Origin: Linanthus parryae
Lineage: Eukaryota; Streptophyta; Magnoliopsida; Ericales; Polemoniaceae
DNA: 64,000 bases
Reading direction: 5' to 3'
Assembly: GCA_023055425.1 (NCBI GenBank)
Contig: JALGPY010000006.1
Location: 73,254,127 to 73,318,126 of the forward strand
This document shows positions 43,560 to 54,666 of this stretch, piece after piece; position 1 is the first letter of the stretch; the number at the start of each line of letters is the position of its first letter. The notes under the pieces are model-generated. The model was not told where the DNA came from. It saw only the letters and a list, made by a program, of their open reading frames with translations, and searched no databases. The translations under genes and the position numbers were made by a program.

Positions 43560-46500
43560 GTGGGAAAACAGAAAGTACATATACCCATTGACTCAGGAAG
43601 TACACACAACTTCATAGACAATGATACTGCAACAAGACTTAAATGTGTGACCATTCCCAGCCATTCCATGAAGGTGACTGTAGCTAATGGCAGCCACATT
43701 GTGAGCTCAGGGGTGTGTCCCAAAGTGAAGCTTAAAATCTAAGGGCATATGGTGGAAGCTGACATGAGAGTCATACCCCTTGGGGGTTGTGACATGGTAC
43801 TAGGAGTAAAATGGTTACATGAGGTTAGCCCTGTGGAGTTGGATTTCAAAGAGATGACTGTTACAGTAAATTTGTGTGGCACTTCAGTCCAGTTCAAAGC
43901 TAACAAAGAAGAATGTCAATATAAAGCTGCTAACTACAATGCCATCCACGCTTATTGTGCACAAAATGAAGGGGTTACTGTGGGCCAGCTCTACAGTATC
44001 ACCATAGCTGAGCCTAAGGAAATTACAGAATTACCCCTAACTTACAACATATATTGGAACAGTATCAGAAAGTGTTTGAAGAGCCCAAATCACTGCCACC
44101 TCAGAGGAGCCATGGTCACCATATTCCACTCAAACCAGGAGCTCAACCAGTTTGCTTGAGGCCTTATCGGTACCCCCATGTTCAGAAGACAGAGATTGAG
44201 AATCTGGTACAAGAAATGCTGGAAAATGGTGTTATTAAACACAGCTCAAGTTCATTTGCTTCCCCTGTGGTATTGGTCAAAAAGAAGGATGGCTCCTGGA
44301 GGTTCTGTGTTATAGGGGTTTGTATGACATTACTGTTAAAGATAAGTTTCCAATCCCTATTATTGATGAGCTGCTTGATGAGTTGAATGGAGCTAAGTTC
44401 TTCTCCAAGCTGGATTTAAGGTCAGATATCATCAAGTGAGGATGGCATATGAAGATACACACAAAACATCTTTTAGAACCCATGAGAGAATGTATGAATT
44501 CAGGGTTATGCCTTTTGAATTGACTAATGCTCCTGCCACTTTCCAGAGCTTGATGAAAAAGGTCTTCAAACCCTATCTCAGAAAATTTTTATTGGTTTTC
44601 TTTGATGACACATTGATATACATTAAGTCTGCAGATGACCACTTACAGCATCTAGAAACAACTTTGAGGGTCATGTTGCAGAATGAGCTTTATGCTAAAT
44701 TGGAAAAATGTTCATTTCTGCAAACCACCATTGAGTATTGGGGCCATCTGATCAGTAGTGAGGGGGTGCAGGCAGACCCTAACAAAATAGCAGCCATGGT
44801 GGCTTGGCCTAGACCCCAAACCATCAAAGCCCTTAGGGGATTCTTAGGTTTGACTGGTTATTTTAGAAGATTTGTAAGAGGTTATGGGATGTTGGCTAGA
44901 CCTCTTACAACCTTTTTGAAGAAAGGTGCTTTTGGGTGGAATGAAGATGCTCAGGTTTCCTTTGAAGCTCTAAGAACAGCCATGATCTCCACTCCAGTCC
45001 TAGCATTACCAGATTTTACAAAAATGTTTGTGTTGGAAACTGATGCCAGCCATTATGGAATTGGAGCTGTGTTAATGCAGGAAGGCAGGCCCTTGGCTTA
45101 TTTTAGCAAAGATCTGGCAGACAAGCATTTGGGGTACTCCACTATGAGAAAGAATTGTTAGCAGTAGTTCAAGCAGTTTCTAAGTGGAGGTCTTATCTGG
45201 AAGTTAATTAATTCCAAATTAGAACTGACCATTACAGTCTCAAATTCTTACTTGAGCAGAAGATTAGTACATTATTGCAGCAGAAATGGGTGAGTAAACT
45301 CATGGGACTTGATTATGATATTGTATTCAAGAAGGGAAGAGAGAATGTGGTTGCTGATGCATTATCTAGGGTGGTGGATGAAGGGCATTGTCTAGGAATC
45401 ACTGTAGCAGTGCCTAAATGGATAGAGGAAGTGATCAAATATTATGAAGGAGATGATTGGGCTGTTAGTCAGCTAGCTCAGCTCACTGTTGATCACAGCA
45501 CAGGTACTGAGTTTCAGGTAAATGATGGATTGCTCAAGAAGGGATCATATATCTATGTGGGGACCTCCACCCCTTTGTGGTCCACTCTTATTTCTGACAT
45601 TCATTATAGTGGAATGGGGGGGGGGCATTCAGGGGTTAGAGGTACATTTAAGAGGTTGGCTGCTGTATTTTTCTGGCCTCAGATGCATAAGGAGGTTAAG
45701 AACTGGGTAAATACTTGTGACACTTGCCAAAGAATGAAGAGTGAGCATGTCCCCTACCTTGGTCTTTTGCAGCCATTACCAATTCCTAATAAACCCTTGA
45801 TTCACATCACCTTATATTTTGTGGAAGGTTTGCCTAGGTCTGCAGGAAAGAACTCCATTTTGGTGGTGGTGGATAGGTATTCCAAATATGGGCATTTCAT
45901 AGCTCTAACTCACCCCTATACAACTGCTGACATTTCCCAGATTTTCTTGGATAACATACATAAGTTACATGGCCTCCCTGAAACCATTGTCAGTGACAGG
46001 GATAGCATCTTCCTCAGTCAGTTCTGGAGTGCTTTGTTCAAAAATTTGGGTACTAAACTACACTACTCCACTGCATATCATCCACAAACAGATGGCCAGA
46101 CTGAAAGGCTAAATCAATGTCCAGAGAATAATCTCAGATGTGTCACTTCTGACAGACCTCACATGTGGTCTAAATCGCTACCCTTGGTTGAGTTCTGGTA
46201 CAACACTTCTTTCCATAGTAGTTTGCACGTAACTCCCTTTGAAGCTCTTTATGGATATTGTCCTTCTATCCCTTCTTTACATCAGTTAGATAAGAGTGGG
46301 ATTCATGAGCTTGACCAATTCTTGGAAGAAAGGAATAAGATGATATTATTGAAAGAGAATTTGTATAAGGCCCAGGAGAGGATGTGTTACTATGCCAACA
46401 AGCATAAGAGTGAAAGGGAGTTAAGTGTGGGTGATTTGGTGTTTCTGAAGCTCTAACCCTACAGACAAGGCACTGTAGTCCACAGAAGCAATCAGAAGCT

Positions 46501-46843
46501 AGCTACCAAATTTTATGGTCCATTTCCTGTTTTGCAGAGGGTTGGAAAGGTGGCATATCAGCTACAGCTTCCTCTCAATGGTCAAATTCACTCTGTCTTC
46601 CATGTTTCACAGCTCAAAAAGGCTCAGGGTGCTGCTGTGTCTGTCACGCCACATTTGCCAGAAATAGGACCTGAGGGTCAACTCCTGGTGGAACAAGTAG
46701 CCATTTTGGCTAGGAAATTGGTTAAGAAGAATAATGCTCTTGTAGTGAAGGCATTGGTCCAGCATACCAATTCACTGCTTTCTGAGGTTACATGGGAGGA
46801 CTATCTGTCTCTCAAATGCAGGTTTCCTGAGCTGGATTCATGA
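43560..46843 (+). pseudogene. Chromovirus copy 1 pol (PR-RT-RH-IN-chromodomain-like)
   Basis: Protease IDSGSTHNFID is at about 43590. A TAA at 43740-43742 follows KVKLKI and is shared with copy 2. RT has [15 protein letters not shown] (44270) and [11 protein letters not shown] (44610), with frameshifts near 44050, 44320 and 44420. RNase [17 protein letters not shown] is at 45040, ending at TAG 45159. Integrase has HSGVRGTF and CDTCQRM, then LYFVEGLP (about 45820): the first catalytic Asp is replaced by Tyr, where copy 2 reads LDFV. SDRDSIF and HPQTDGQTERLN are intact. The last segment (46532-46843) ends in a chromodomain-like EQVAILARK...VTWEDYLSLKCRFPE. It cannot be active. Confidence 0.85.
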
Positions 46844-46870
46844 TGACATGAATTTCAAAGGAGGGTGCTT

Positions 46871-47381
46871 TGTCAGGTTATTGTCAAGGACAGGGACTAA
46901 AGTGAAATGCCAGCTAAAGTGATGACATATAATTAGGACTGAAGTGAAATCAATCCCAAACTAGTGACATGTAATTTCGTGTAGCAGCTACCGTTGTATG
47001 TGGCGGAGTGGTAGATCTGGACCGTTGGTGAAGTATTATCCATTGAGTTCAAATGGTTAAGTGGGATGCCGTCGTTTGGTTATGAGGTGGCTTAATTGGA
47101 TGAAGTGGCAGCATGGAAGTCGTTGATTGATCGAGAGTTGTCATCCTCGCTGAGTTGGCAGCTGAGTCAGAAAGTCGTTACTATCTTTTATTAATTCAGT
47201 TCAAGCCCCAACTATTACTTGTATTCGTACTTAGACCCTGCTGTATAAGTGTTCTATGTTCTTCATTTCATGAGTTATGAAAATTGATAATTCCCAATTC
47301 AATTCCCTCTCTTCTCTTTCAATTCTCTATTCTTTTCTAAAAATTCTTCAATTCAGGTCAGGAACTACTCAGTTCCTGAAA
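46871..47381 (+). repeat. Chromovirus LTR 2 (middle)
   Basis: It begins TGTCAGGTTATTG directly after the polypurine-type tract AAAGGAGGGTGCTT and ends CCTGAAA, the terminal CA having mutated. The primer site lies at 47385-47396. It serves both as 3' LTR of copy 1 and 5' LTR of copy 2. Confidence 0.88.
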
Positions 47382-47410
47382 AATTGGTATCAGAGCTCAT
47401 CTTCCTCCTG

Positions 47411-48842
47411 CGTGCTCTGAGAAATGGGCAAAGGAAGCCGGTGACAACCGTGGAAAAGGAAACCCTGGATGGAGTTATAGGCCACTTACATGCGGTGGAT
47501 GAGGCCATTATGGAGCTGCGACGAGAGTATGGAGAGCTCCGGCATGTTCAAGAGGAGTTTAGGCGTGGACAAGACCTAATCCATGGCCAGTTGACAGAAT
47601 TGAACCAAATTGGGGATCTGCGGCAAAGCCAGGAGGAGCTCAAAGAAGAGCTGAAGAAATTGACAAATTGTATGAATCTCATGGCTACCAGCAAAGAGAA
47701 GGAGCGAATGGAGGCCTCTAATCCTACTAGCAAAACATCAGCAAGCCTTTTAGGTAAAGGAAAGTACCAAAATCAAAGTGCAGGTGCTCAACTCAACCCT
47801 AGAAGAAGTGAAAAGGTCGAGGAGCTGCCAAATGAGGTAACAAGGCCTTCCAATCACTATGTACTACCTATTCCTAAGATTGAGATTCTAAAATTCACTG
47901 GAGTAGATCCCTTGGGGTGGATTTTGAAGGCTAATAGGTATTTTCAGCTTCACAACTTGAATGATTTGTAAAAAACTCATACTAGTTTCACTTAATTTGA
48001 TTGATGAAGCTGAAAGCTGGTTTAGTGCTGAATTTGAATCACTTGAGGAGATCACTTGGAAGGAATTTTGTGAAATGGTTTGTGTGGAGTTTCTAGAACC
48101 AGAACATGAAAATGTGCTAGCAAAATTGCATAAGTTAGAACAGAAATGAAGTGTGTCAAAATAGCAGGCTCAGTCTGACAAACTTAGACCTAGAGTTAAA
48201 GCTCTCTTTCCTTGGGCTGATGACAATTATTTTATGAAAAAATTCTTGAGGGGGCTGAAACTAGAAATTAGGAGTCAAGTGCAATAGTTAGCACCTAATT
48301 GTCTGGCTCAAGCCAAGGCCATGTCCAATTTGCAAGAAGTGTATTACAATCATCAGCACCAGAATGTCATACATACAGTGAGTAGTATGATGAAGAATGG
48401 TTCTAAGAATATAGCTCTCAAAACTTACACTCCTTTTGTGGCTGAAAAGAAGAATGTAGTATCACGTGCATTACAATTCAAGAAGCTTACTCAAGAGGAG
48501 ATGAAAGTCAGAAGAGCTAAGAACTTATGCTACTTTTGTGAAGAATCTTATGTACATGGACATAAATGTAAGAAACCTCAATTATTCCTCATTTCTGGGG
48601 AAGAGGACCTTGAGGTGGTGGAGGATCGTGAGCAGACATCAGTCATACAAGAGGGGAAAGTAAGCACAACCATGGAAACTCCTAAAATGGAGATATCTCT
48701 ACATGCCATGATAGGTTATAGTGGTGCACAAACAATTAGGTTACAAGGTGTGGTGGGAAAACAGAAAGTACACATACTCATTGACTCAGGAAGTACACAC
48801 AACTTCATAGAAAGGATACTGCAACAAGACTTAAATGTGTGA
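47411..48842 (+). pseudogene. Chromovirus copy 2 gag and protease
   Basis: The gag start codon is out of frame here: copy 1 reads ATGGGGCAAAGG, copy 2 ATGGGCAAAGG (47424), a one-base loss, so translation could not start normally. The protein otherwise follows copy 1: gag core to 48149 with a shift near 47965, stops near 48146 and 48285, a zinc knuckle with CYFCEESYVHGHKC at about 48530 and protease IDSGSTHNFIE at 48790, after which the frame shifts again. Confidence 0.8.
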
Positions 48843-48940
48843 CCATTCCCAGACATTCCATAAAGGTGAATGTAGCTAATGGCAGCCACATTGTGAGCTC
48901 AGGGGTGTGTCCCAAAGTGAAGCTTAAAATCTAAGGGCAT

Positions 48941-51900
48941 ATGGTGGAAGCTGAAATGAGAGTCATACCCCTTGGGGGTTGTGACATGGTACTAGGAGTA
49001 CAGTGGTTACATGAGGTTAGCCCTGTGGAGTTGGATTTCAAAGAAATGACTGTTGCAGTAAATTTGTGTTGCACTTCAGTCCAGTTCAAAGCTCACAAAG
49101 AAGAATGTCAATATAAAGCTGCTAACTACAATGCCATCCAGGATAATTTTGCACAAAATAAAGGGGTTACTGTGGGCCAACTCTACAGTATCACCATAGC
49201 TGAGCCTAAGGAAATTACAGAATTACTCCTAAACTTTCAACATATATTGGAACAGTATCAAAAAGTGTTTGAAGAGCCCAAATCACTGCAACCTCAGAGG
49301 ATCCATGATCACCATGTTCCACTCAAACCAGGAGCTCAACCAGTTTGCTTGAGGCCTTATAGGTACCCCCATGTTCAGAAGAAAGATATTGAGAATTTGG
49401 TACAAGAAATGTTGGAAAATGGTGTTATTCAACACAACTCAAGTTCATTTGCTTCCCCTGTGTTATTGGTCAAAAAGAAGGATGGCTTATGGAGGTTCTG
49501 TGTGGATTATAGGGCTTTTAATGACATTACTGTTAAAGATAAGTTTCCAATCCCTATTATTGATGAGCTGCTTGATGAGTTGAATGGAGCTAAGTTCTTC
49601 TCCAAGCTGGATTTAAGGTCTGGATATCATCAAGTGAGGATGGCCGATGAAGATACACACAAAACAGCTTTTAGAACCCATGAGGGACTGTATGAATTCA
49701 GGTTTATGCCTTTTGGATTGACTAATGCTCCTGCCACTTTCTAGAGCTTGATGAACAAGGTCTTCAAACCCTATCTCAGAAATTTTTTGTTGGTTTTCTT
49801 TGATGACATATTAATATACAGTAAGTCTGCAGATGACCACTTAAAGCATCTAGAAACCACTTTGAGGGTCATGTTGCAGAATGAGCTTTATTCTAAATTG
49901 TCCAAATGTTCATTTCTGCAAACCAACCATTGAGTATTTGGGCCATCAGATCAGTAGTGAGGGGGTGCAGGCAGACCCTAACAAAATAGCAGCCATGGTG
50001 GCTTGGCCTAGACCCCAAACCATCAAAGCCCTTAGGGGATTCTTAGGTTTGACTGGTTATTATAGAAGATTTGTAAGAGGTTATGGGATGTTGGCTAGAC
50101 CTCTTACAGCCTTGTTGAAGAAAGGTGCTTTAGGGTGGAATGAAGATGCTCAGGTTTCCTTTGAAGCTCTAAGAACAGCCATGATCTCCACTCCAGTCCT
50201 AGAATTACCAGATTTTACAAAAATGTTTGTGTTGAAAATTGATGCCAGCCATTATGGAATTGGAGCTGTGTTAATGCAGGAAGGCAGCCCCTTGGATTAT
50301 TTTAGCAAAGCTCTGGCTGACAAGCATTTAGGGTACTCCACCTATGAGAAAGAATTGTTAGCAGTAGTTCAAGCAATTTCTAAGTGGAGGTCTTATCTAG
50401 AAGTTAATGAATTTCAAATTAGAACCGACCATTATAGTCTCAAATTCTTACTTGAGCAGAAGATTAGTACATTATTGCAAAAAAATGGGTGAGTAAACTC
50501 ATGGGCCTTGATTATGAGATTGTATTCAAGAAGGGAAGAGAGAATGTGGCTGCTGATGCATTATCTAGGGTGGTGGATGAAGGGCTTTGTTTAGCAATCA
50601 CTGTAGCAGTGCCTAAATGGATAGAGGAAGTGATCAAATCTTATGAAGGAGATGATTGGGCTATTAGTCAGCTAGCTCAGCTCCCTGTTGATCCCACCAC
50701 AGGTATTGTGTTTCAGGTAATTGATGGATTGCTCAAGAAGGGATCATGTATCTATGTGGGGACCTCCACCCCTTTGAGGTCCACTCTTATTTCTAAAATG
50801 CATAACAGTGGAATGGGGGGCATTAAGGGGTTAGAGGTACATTTAAGAGGTCGGCTGCTGTATTTTTCTGGCCTCAGATGCATAAGGAGGTTAAGAACTG
50901 GGTGACGACTTGTGACACTTTCCAAAGAATGAAGAGTGAGCATGTCCCCTACTCTGGTCTTTTGCAGCCATTACCAATTCCTAATAAACCCTGGATTAAC
51001 ATCAGCTTAGATTTTGTGTAAGGTTTGCCTAGGTCTGCAGGAAAGAACTCCATTTTGGTGGTGGTGGATAGGTATTCCAAATATGGGCATTTCATAGCTC
51101 TAACTCACTCCTATACAGCTGCTGACATTGCCCATATTTTCTTGGAACATACATAAGTTACATGGTCTCCCTGAAACCATTGTCAGTGACAGGGATAGCA
51201 TCTTCCTCAGTCAGTTCTGGAGTGCTTTGTTCAAAAATTTGGGTACTAAACTACACTACTCCACTGCATATCATCTACAAACAGATGGCCAGACTGAAAG
51301 GCTAAATCAATGTCTAGAGAATTTTCTCAGATGTGTCACTTCTGACAGGCCTCACATGTGGTCTAAATGGCTACCCTTGGCTGAGTTCTGGTACAACACT
51401 TCTTTTCATAGCAGTTTGCAGGTAACTCCCTTTGAAGCTCTTTATGGCTATTGTCCTTCTATCCCTTCTTTTCATCAGTTAGATAAGAGTGGGATTCTTG
51501 AGCTTGACTAATTCATGGAAGAAAGGAAGAAGATGATGTTATTATTGAAAGATAATTTGTATAAGGCCTAGGATAGGATGTGTTACTATGCCAACAAGCA
51601 TACGAGTGAAAGGGAGTTCAATGTGGGTGATTTGGTGTTTCTGAAGCTCCAAACCTACAGACAAGGCACTGTAGTCCACAGAAGCAATCAGAAGCTAGCT
51701 GCCAAATTTTATGGTCCATTTCCTGTTTTGCAGAGGGTTGACAAGGTGGCATATTAGCTCCAGCTTCCTCTCAATGCTCAAATTCACTCTGTCTTCCATG
51801 TTTCACAGCTCAAAAAGGCTCAGGGTGCTGTTGTGTCTGTCACCCCACATTTTCCAGAAATAGGACCTGAGGGTCAACTGCTGGTGGAACAAGTAGCCAT

Positions 51901-52060
51901 TTTGGCTAGGAAATTTGTTAAGAAGATTAATGCTCCTGTAGTGATGGCATTGTTCCAGTGGGCCAATTCATTGCCTTCTAAGGCTACATGGGAGGAATAT
52001 CTGTCTCTCAAACGCAGGTTCCTGAGTTGGATTCATGAGGACATGAATTTCAAAGGAGGG
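48941..52060 (+). pseudogene. Chromovirus copy 2 RT-RH-IN-chromodomain-like
   Basis: RT is better preserved than in copy 1: [19 protein letters not shown] (about 49500), SGYHQVRM and FFDDILIYSKS (about 49800), but a TAG at 49742 and a frameshift near 49920 interrupt it. RNase [15 protein letters not shown] (50240) has Lys-Ile before the Asp region where copy 1 reads Glu-Thr. Integrase LDFV retains its Asp (about 51010) but a TAA follows at once. SDRDSIFLSQFW and DGQTERLN are present. Further stops lie at 51508, 51570 and 51756. The C-terminal chromodomain-like segment is at 51890-52060. Confidence 0.85.
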
Positions 52061-52065
52061 TGCTT

Positions 52066-52568
52066 TGTCAGGTAATTGGCAAGGACAGGTAAAATGCCAG
52101 CTAAAGTGATGACCTATAATTAGGACAGAAGTGAAATCAATCCCAAACTAGTGACCTGTAATTTCGTGTAGCAGCTACTGTTGGATGTGGCAGAGTGATA
52201 GATTTGGACCGTTGGTGAAGTATTATCCGTTGAGTTCAAATGGTTAAGTGGGACGCCGTCGTTTGGTTATGAGGTGGCTTAATTGGTTGAAGTGGCAGCA
52301 GGGAAGTCGTTGATTGGTCGAGAGTTGTCATCCTCGCTGAGTTGGCAGCTGAGTCAGAAGGCTGTTACTATCTTTTATTAATTCAGTTCAAGCCCCAACT
52401 ATTACTTGTATTCGTACTTAGACCCTGCTGTATAAGTGTTCTGTGTTCTTCATTTCTAGGGTTATGAAAATTGATAATTCCCAATTCATTTCCCTCTCTT
52501 CTCTCTCAATTCTCTATTCTTCTCTAAAAATTCTTCAATTCAGGTCAGGAACTACTCAGTTCCTGACA
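52066..52568 (+). repeat. Chromovirus LTR 3
   Basis: It starts TGTCAGGTAATTGGC after AAAGGAGGGTGCTT and ends GTTCCTGACA, then TTTGA. It keeps the terminal TG and CA intact. It has a small deletion relative to LTR 1 near 52090. Confidence 0.88.
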
Positions 52569-52573
52569 TTTGA

Positions 52574-52807
52574 CAAGTGCATGGGAGGAAGAAGGCACTG
52601 ACGACCTGGGCCCCGGCGGTTTGCTGTCGCTAAATGTGTGGTGTGGGTAGCGGTGGTGGTGGCTGAGGGGGTGGGTGAAGGCCGTGGTGGAAGACGGAAG
52701 TGGCGATGACGGGTTTACGAAGGAGAGAGATTGGAGATAGCCCAATCTCAGAACACGAAAAGGCAGACAACTTCACTGCCGTTGCTCCTAAACAAGAACG
52801 AAGGATA
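52574..52807. other. MULE internal sequence, right part
   Basis: GC-rich compared with its surroundings. On the minus strand it encodes a Ser/Pro/His-rich stretch, and it continues the leader-like sequence left of the array (41440-41691). It is compatible with a captured 5' exon on the minus strand but no family is recognised. Confidence 0.3.
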
Positions 52808-52907
52808 ATGGCGGAGCCAGGATTTTACCCGAGGGGGGCACAATTCGGGTATTTGTACTATTATTTAATGATAAAATATTATTAAATATCAACAAAAACA
52901 TGCTAGT

Positions 52908-52978
52908 CCTTTTAGCTCAGTTGGTAGAGATCTTCCCAAATGACTTCGGCCACCAGGGTTCGACTCTTCTGGGAAGCA
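52908..52978 (+). other. tRNA-like sequence (pseudo-tRNA), plus strand
   Basis: A-box-like TAGCTCAGTTGG and B-box-like GGGTTCGACTC are correctly spaced, but the acceptor ends do not pair and the T-stem is imperfect. It is a tRNA-derived fragment, not a working tRNA gene. It might still act as an RNA polymerase III promoter. Confidence 0.45.
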
Positions 52979-53030
52979 TTTAAATTTTGTATCTTTTAGT
53001 TTTTTTGTTGAAAAAATTTAAAAATGCACG

Positions 53031-53105
53031 TTGGAAGGGTCGAACCCTCGGACAACAAGCTTTTAACACGCGTGTTTTACCACCTCCGCCAAAGAAGCTT
53101 TAGAG
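53031..53105 (-). other. tRNA-like sequence, minus strand
   Basis: Read on the minus strand it shows an A-box-like TGGCGGAGGTGGTAAAAC and a B-box GGGTTCGACCC (class II, Ser/Leu-like spacing). It faces the plus-strand tRNA-like sequence across about 50 bp. The acceptor stem is not convincing. Confidence 0.4.
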
Positions 53106-53299
53106 AAGATGGGGGGCACTTTAATTTTTGTACCATGACATGGTAAATTTTTCTTACAAACTAGAGGCTATCTAGTGTTTTCGGAAAATTTTGGGGGGGC
53201 ACGTGCCCCTACATGGCTCAGCCCCGGTCACCCTCTGACGGCTTGGGTTAGTGTACGGAAGAATAAGCAGAGGAGTAGTAGAGGGTATATATACTGGGT

Positions 53300-53441
53300 T
53301 CCAAAATTACGAGGGTAGAACTGTCTTTTAGCAAACCGTTAAGTTTATGTTAGTTACAGGGGTGCAAAGTGGATTTGTTCAAACGTTAGGGGAGCAAGTG
53401 AAATTTCATCAAAAGATAGAGGTAAAAGATGTCTTTTACCT
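53300..53441. repeat. MULE right terminal inverted repeat
   Basis: This is the minus-oriented counterpart of 40593-40745, with the 9 bp duplication TTTTTTATG directly after it. Its outermost 20 bases (GGTAAAAGATGTCTTTTACC, plus strand) are themselves a near palindrome. Confidence 0.75.
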
Positions 53442-53450
53442 TTTTTTATG

Positions 53451-53958
53451 TGGTTTAGGGTTTAGGTTTCATGTGATTCATGCATTTTACCTGAATTTTA
53501 TATTTGGCCCTCAATTTACTTTATTCCTAGATACTCCCCCTGTTGCAAGGGCCCAGCTACTATTCGCAAGTACCCAGCTAGACCCTGAATCCTAAAAGCT
53601 CAACAAAACTACCATCAGCTCAACATTAAACAAAAAAACGAGCTTGTCCAAATGTGGCCATTATGAGATGTAGTCCGGTTACAAAGAGAGTTCTTGAAGT
53701 TTCTTTTAGCCTTCACATATTGTTTATAGGCTTTATCACACTATACGAGGGTATGCAATTAGTAATTAAAGCCTAGTTTCCAGTATGTTGCTAGATTCAC
53801 TTTTGATATAACTTCCCCTTCATTTTTGGCAACTATGTATGACATTGCTGCAGTGGTTATCAATGCTCTTATTACGCGATCTAGCACCCATTTGTGATTA
53901 TATTGAGTCGAATAATAACATTACATGTATTGAGTTGAAGACCATATAATTACAAATC
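53451..53958. other. Intergenic region
   Basis: I see no gene or repeat with clear borders. If the downstream gene is real, its 3' untranslated region should lie at the right edge of this stretch. Confidence 0.3.
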
Positions 53959-54666
53959 TTATGCATTTTCCTTCAAAGAAAGATCTTCCTTGTGAAATTT
54001 CAACACTGCAGACAATATTGCAGAATGTTTAGGCTTTCTTGTCTTGCGGACCTGCATCAATGGAAATCCCCTGTTTTGTTAGTGACAAAACGTTAGTAAC
54101 AACCACATGGAATTAGCACAATCGTACTAAGATCCGTAAAATAAATACGAGATATTCATTTGATTGACGTGTAATTTTGTCTAGCTCGGATCAGCAATGT
54201 CAAACTAGAACCACATCTTACTCTTTTTCTTGGTGCGGTTTTCTCAGTAGCTGTTGTTTTCAAGCTTTCAGGTCTGTTTTTCAGGTACTCCTTCATCTGG
54301 CCATCATCCTTACCCTCTATGTCATTAATCTACTCATGTAATAACCAAGAATTAGAAATGAAAATAGACAAGAAGAAACAAGATTCCACTAAATTGAAAT
54401 TACACTTTTCACCTCTAAATACACCATTCGCCCCGTAAAAATGAAAATACGACAACCCCAAACAGCGAAATGAATGTAACCAAATGAAAAAATTATGGGT
54501 AGGAGCGTTTATTTAATCTCTTGTGAAGAAGCTGAGTGCTCAATGGACTGATAAAAGACCTGCTACGTACCCATGCAGCGAGGCATTGAACTTCATTTTC
54601 GAGAACTCTTTGCTCTTCATCGACCGCTTTCTTCTTTTCTTGCCATGCTAGGAACTGGCCGTCCAT
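53959..54666 (-). CDS. Candidate three-exon host gene, small basic protein of 98 aa
   Basis: Minus strand: exon 1 54571-54666 (ATG at 54666, 32 codons), exon 2 54222-54329 (36 codons), exon 3 53959-54051 (30 codons plus TAA). All junctions are phase 0: donors GTACGT and GTAAGA, acceptors GAGTAG and GATGCAG; introns of 241 and 170 bp. Residues 1-32 are a charged helix beginning MDGQFLAWQEKKKAVDEEQR with heptad character; 33-68 are mixed and end in KTAPRKR; 69-98 begin VRKTRKPKH, a basic patch that could be a nuclear signal or nucleic-acid contact, followed by SAILSAVLKFHKEDL. I do not recognise the family. It may be a complete small protein or a fragment of a larger gene. Consistent phase and splice sites are the main support; base composition there is higher in GC than its surroundings. 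Confidence 0.5.

Larger units (their letters stand above)
41697..52568 (+). mobile_element. Chromovirus (Ty3/Gypsy) tandem array LTR-int-LTR-int-LTR
   Basis: Three LTRs (41697-42190, 46871-47381, 52066-52568) alternate with two internal regions of about 4.7 kb. A single TTTGA target duplication flanks the whole array (41692-41696 and 52569-52573); none lies at the middle LTR. The element has an initiator-Met primer site, a CCHC-type gag, the domain order PR-RT-RH-IN and a C-terminal chromodomain-like segment, typical of chromoviruses. Both internal copies are broken, and they share at least one inactivating stop codon. Confidence 0.9.
52808..53225. mobile_element. Small element with GGCGGAGCCA ends containing two tRNA-like promoters
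   Basis: The left end reads ATGGCGGAGCCAGGATTTTA with a GAGGGGGGCA block; the right end reversed reads GGCTGAGCCATGTAGGGGCA. Short elements with GGCGGAGCCA ends and G-runs are widespread in dicots. No reading frame is supported inside. The class of its transposition enzyme is not determined here. Confidence 0.5.
40593..53441. mobile_element. Mutator-like element (MULE) hosting the chromovirus array
   Basis: The left end GGGTAAAAGACACTTTTCAG (40593) and the right end read on the minus strand GGTAAAAGACATCTTTTACC (53440 leftward) are inverted repeats that align for more than 100 bp, including ATCTTTTGATGAAATT, ACGTTTGAACAA and CACTTT(A/G)CACCCCTGTA. They are flanked by a 9 bp duplication with one mismatch (ATTTTTATG at 40584-40592 and TTTTTTATG at 53442-53450). 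Long inverted repeats with a 9 bp duplication are diagnostic of Mutator-like elements. No transposase is visible, so it is non-autonomous. Without the retrotransposons inserted in it, it would be about 2 kb. Confidence 0.75.

Noticed and set aside
52908..52978. Functional tRNA gene
   Set aside because: Acceptor stem does not pair and the T-stem is imperfect, so only a tRNA-derived fragment.
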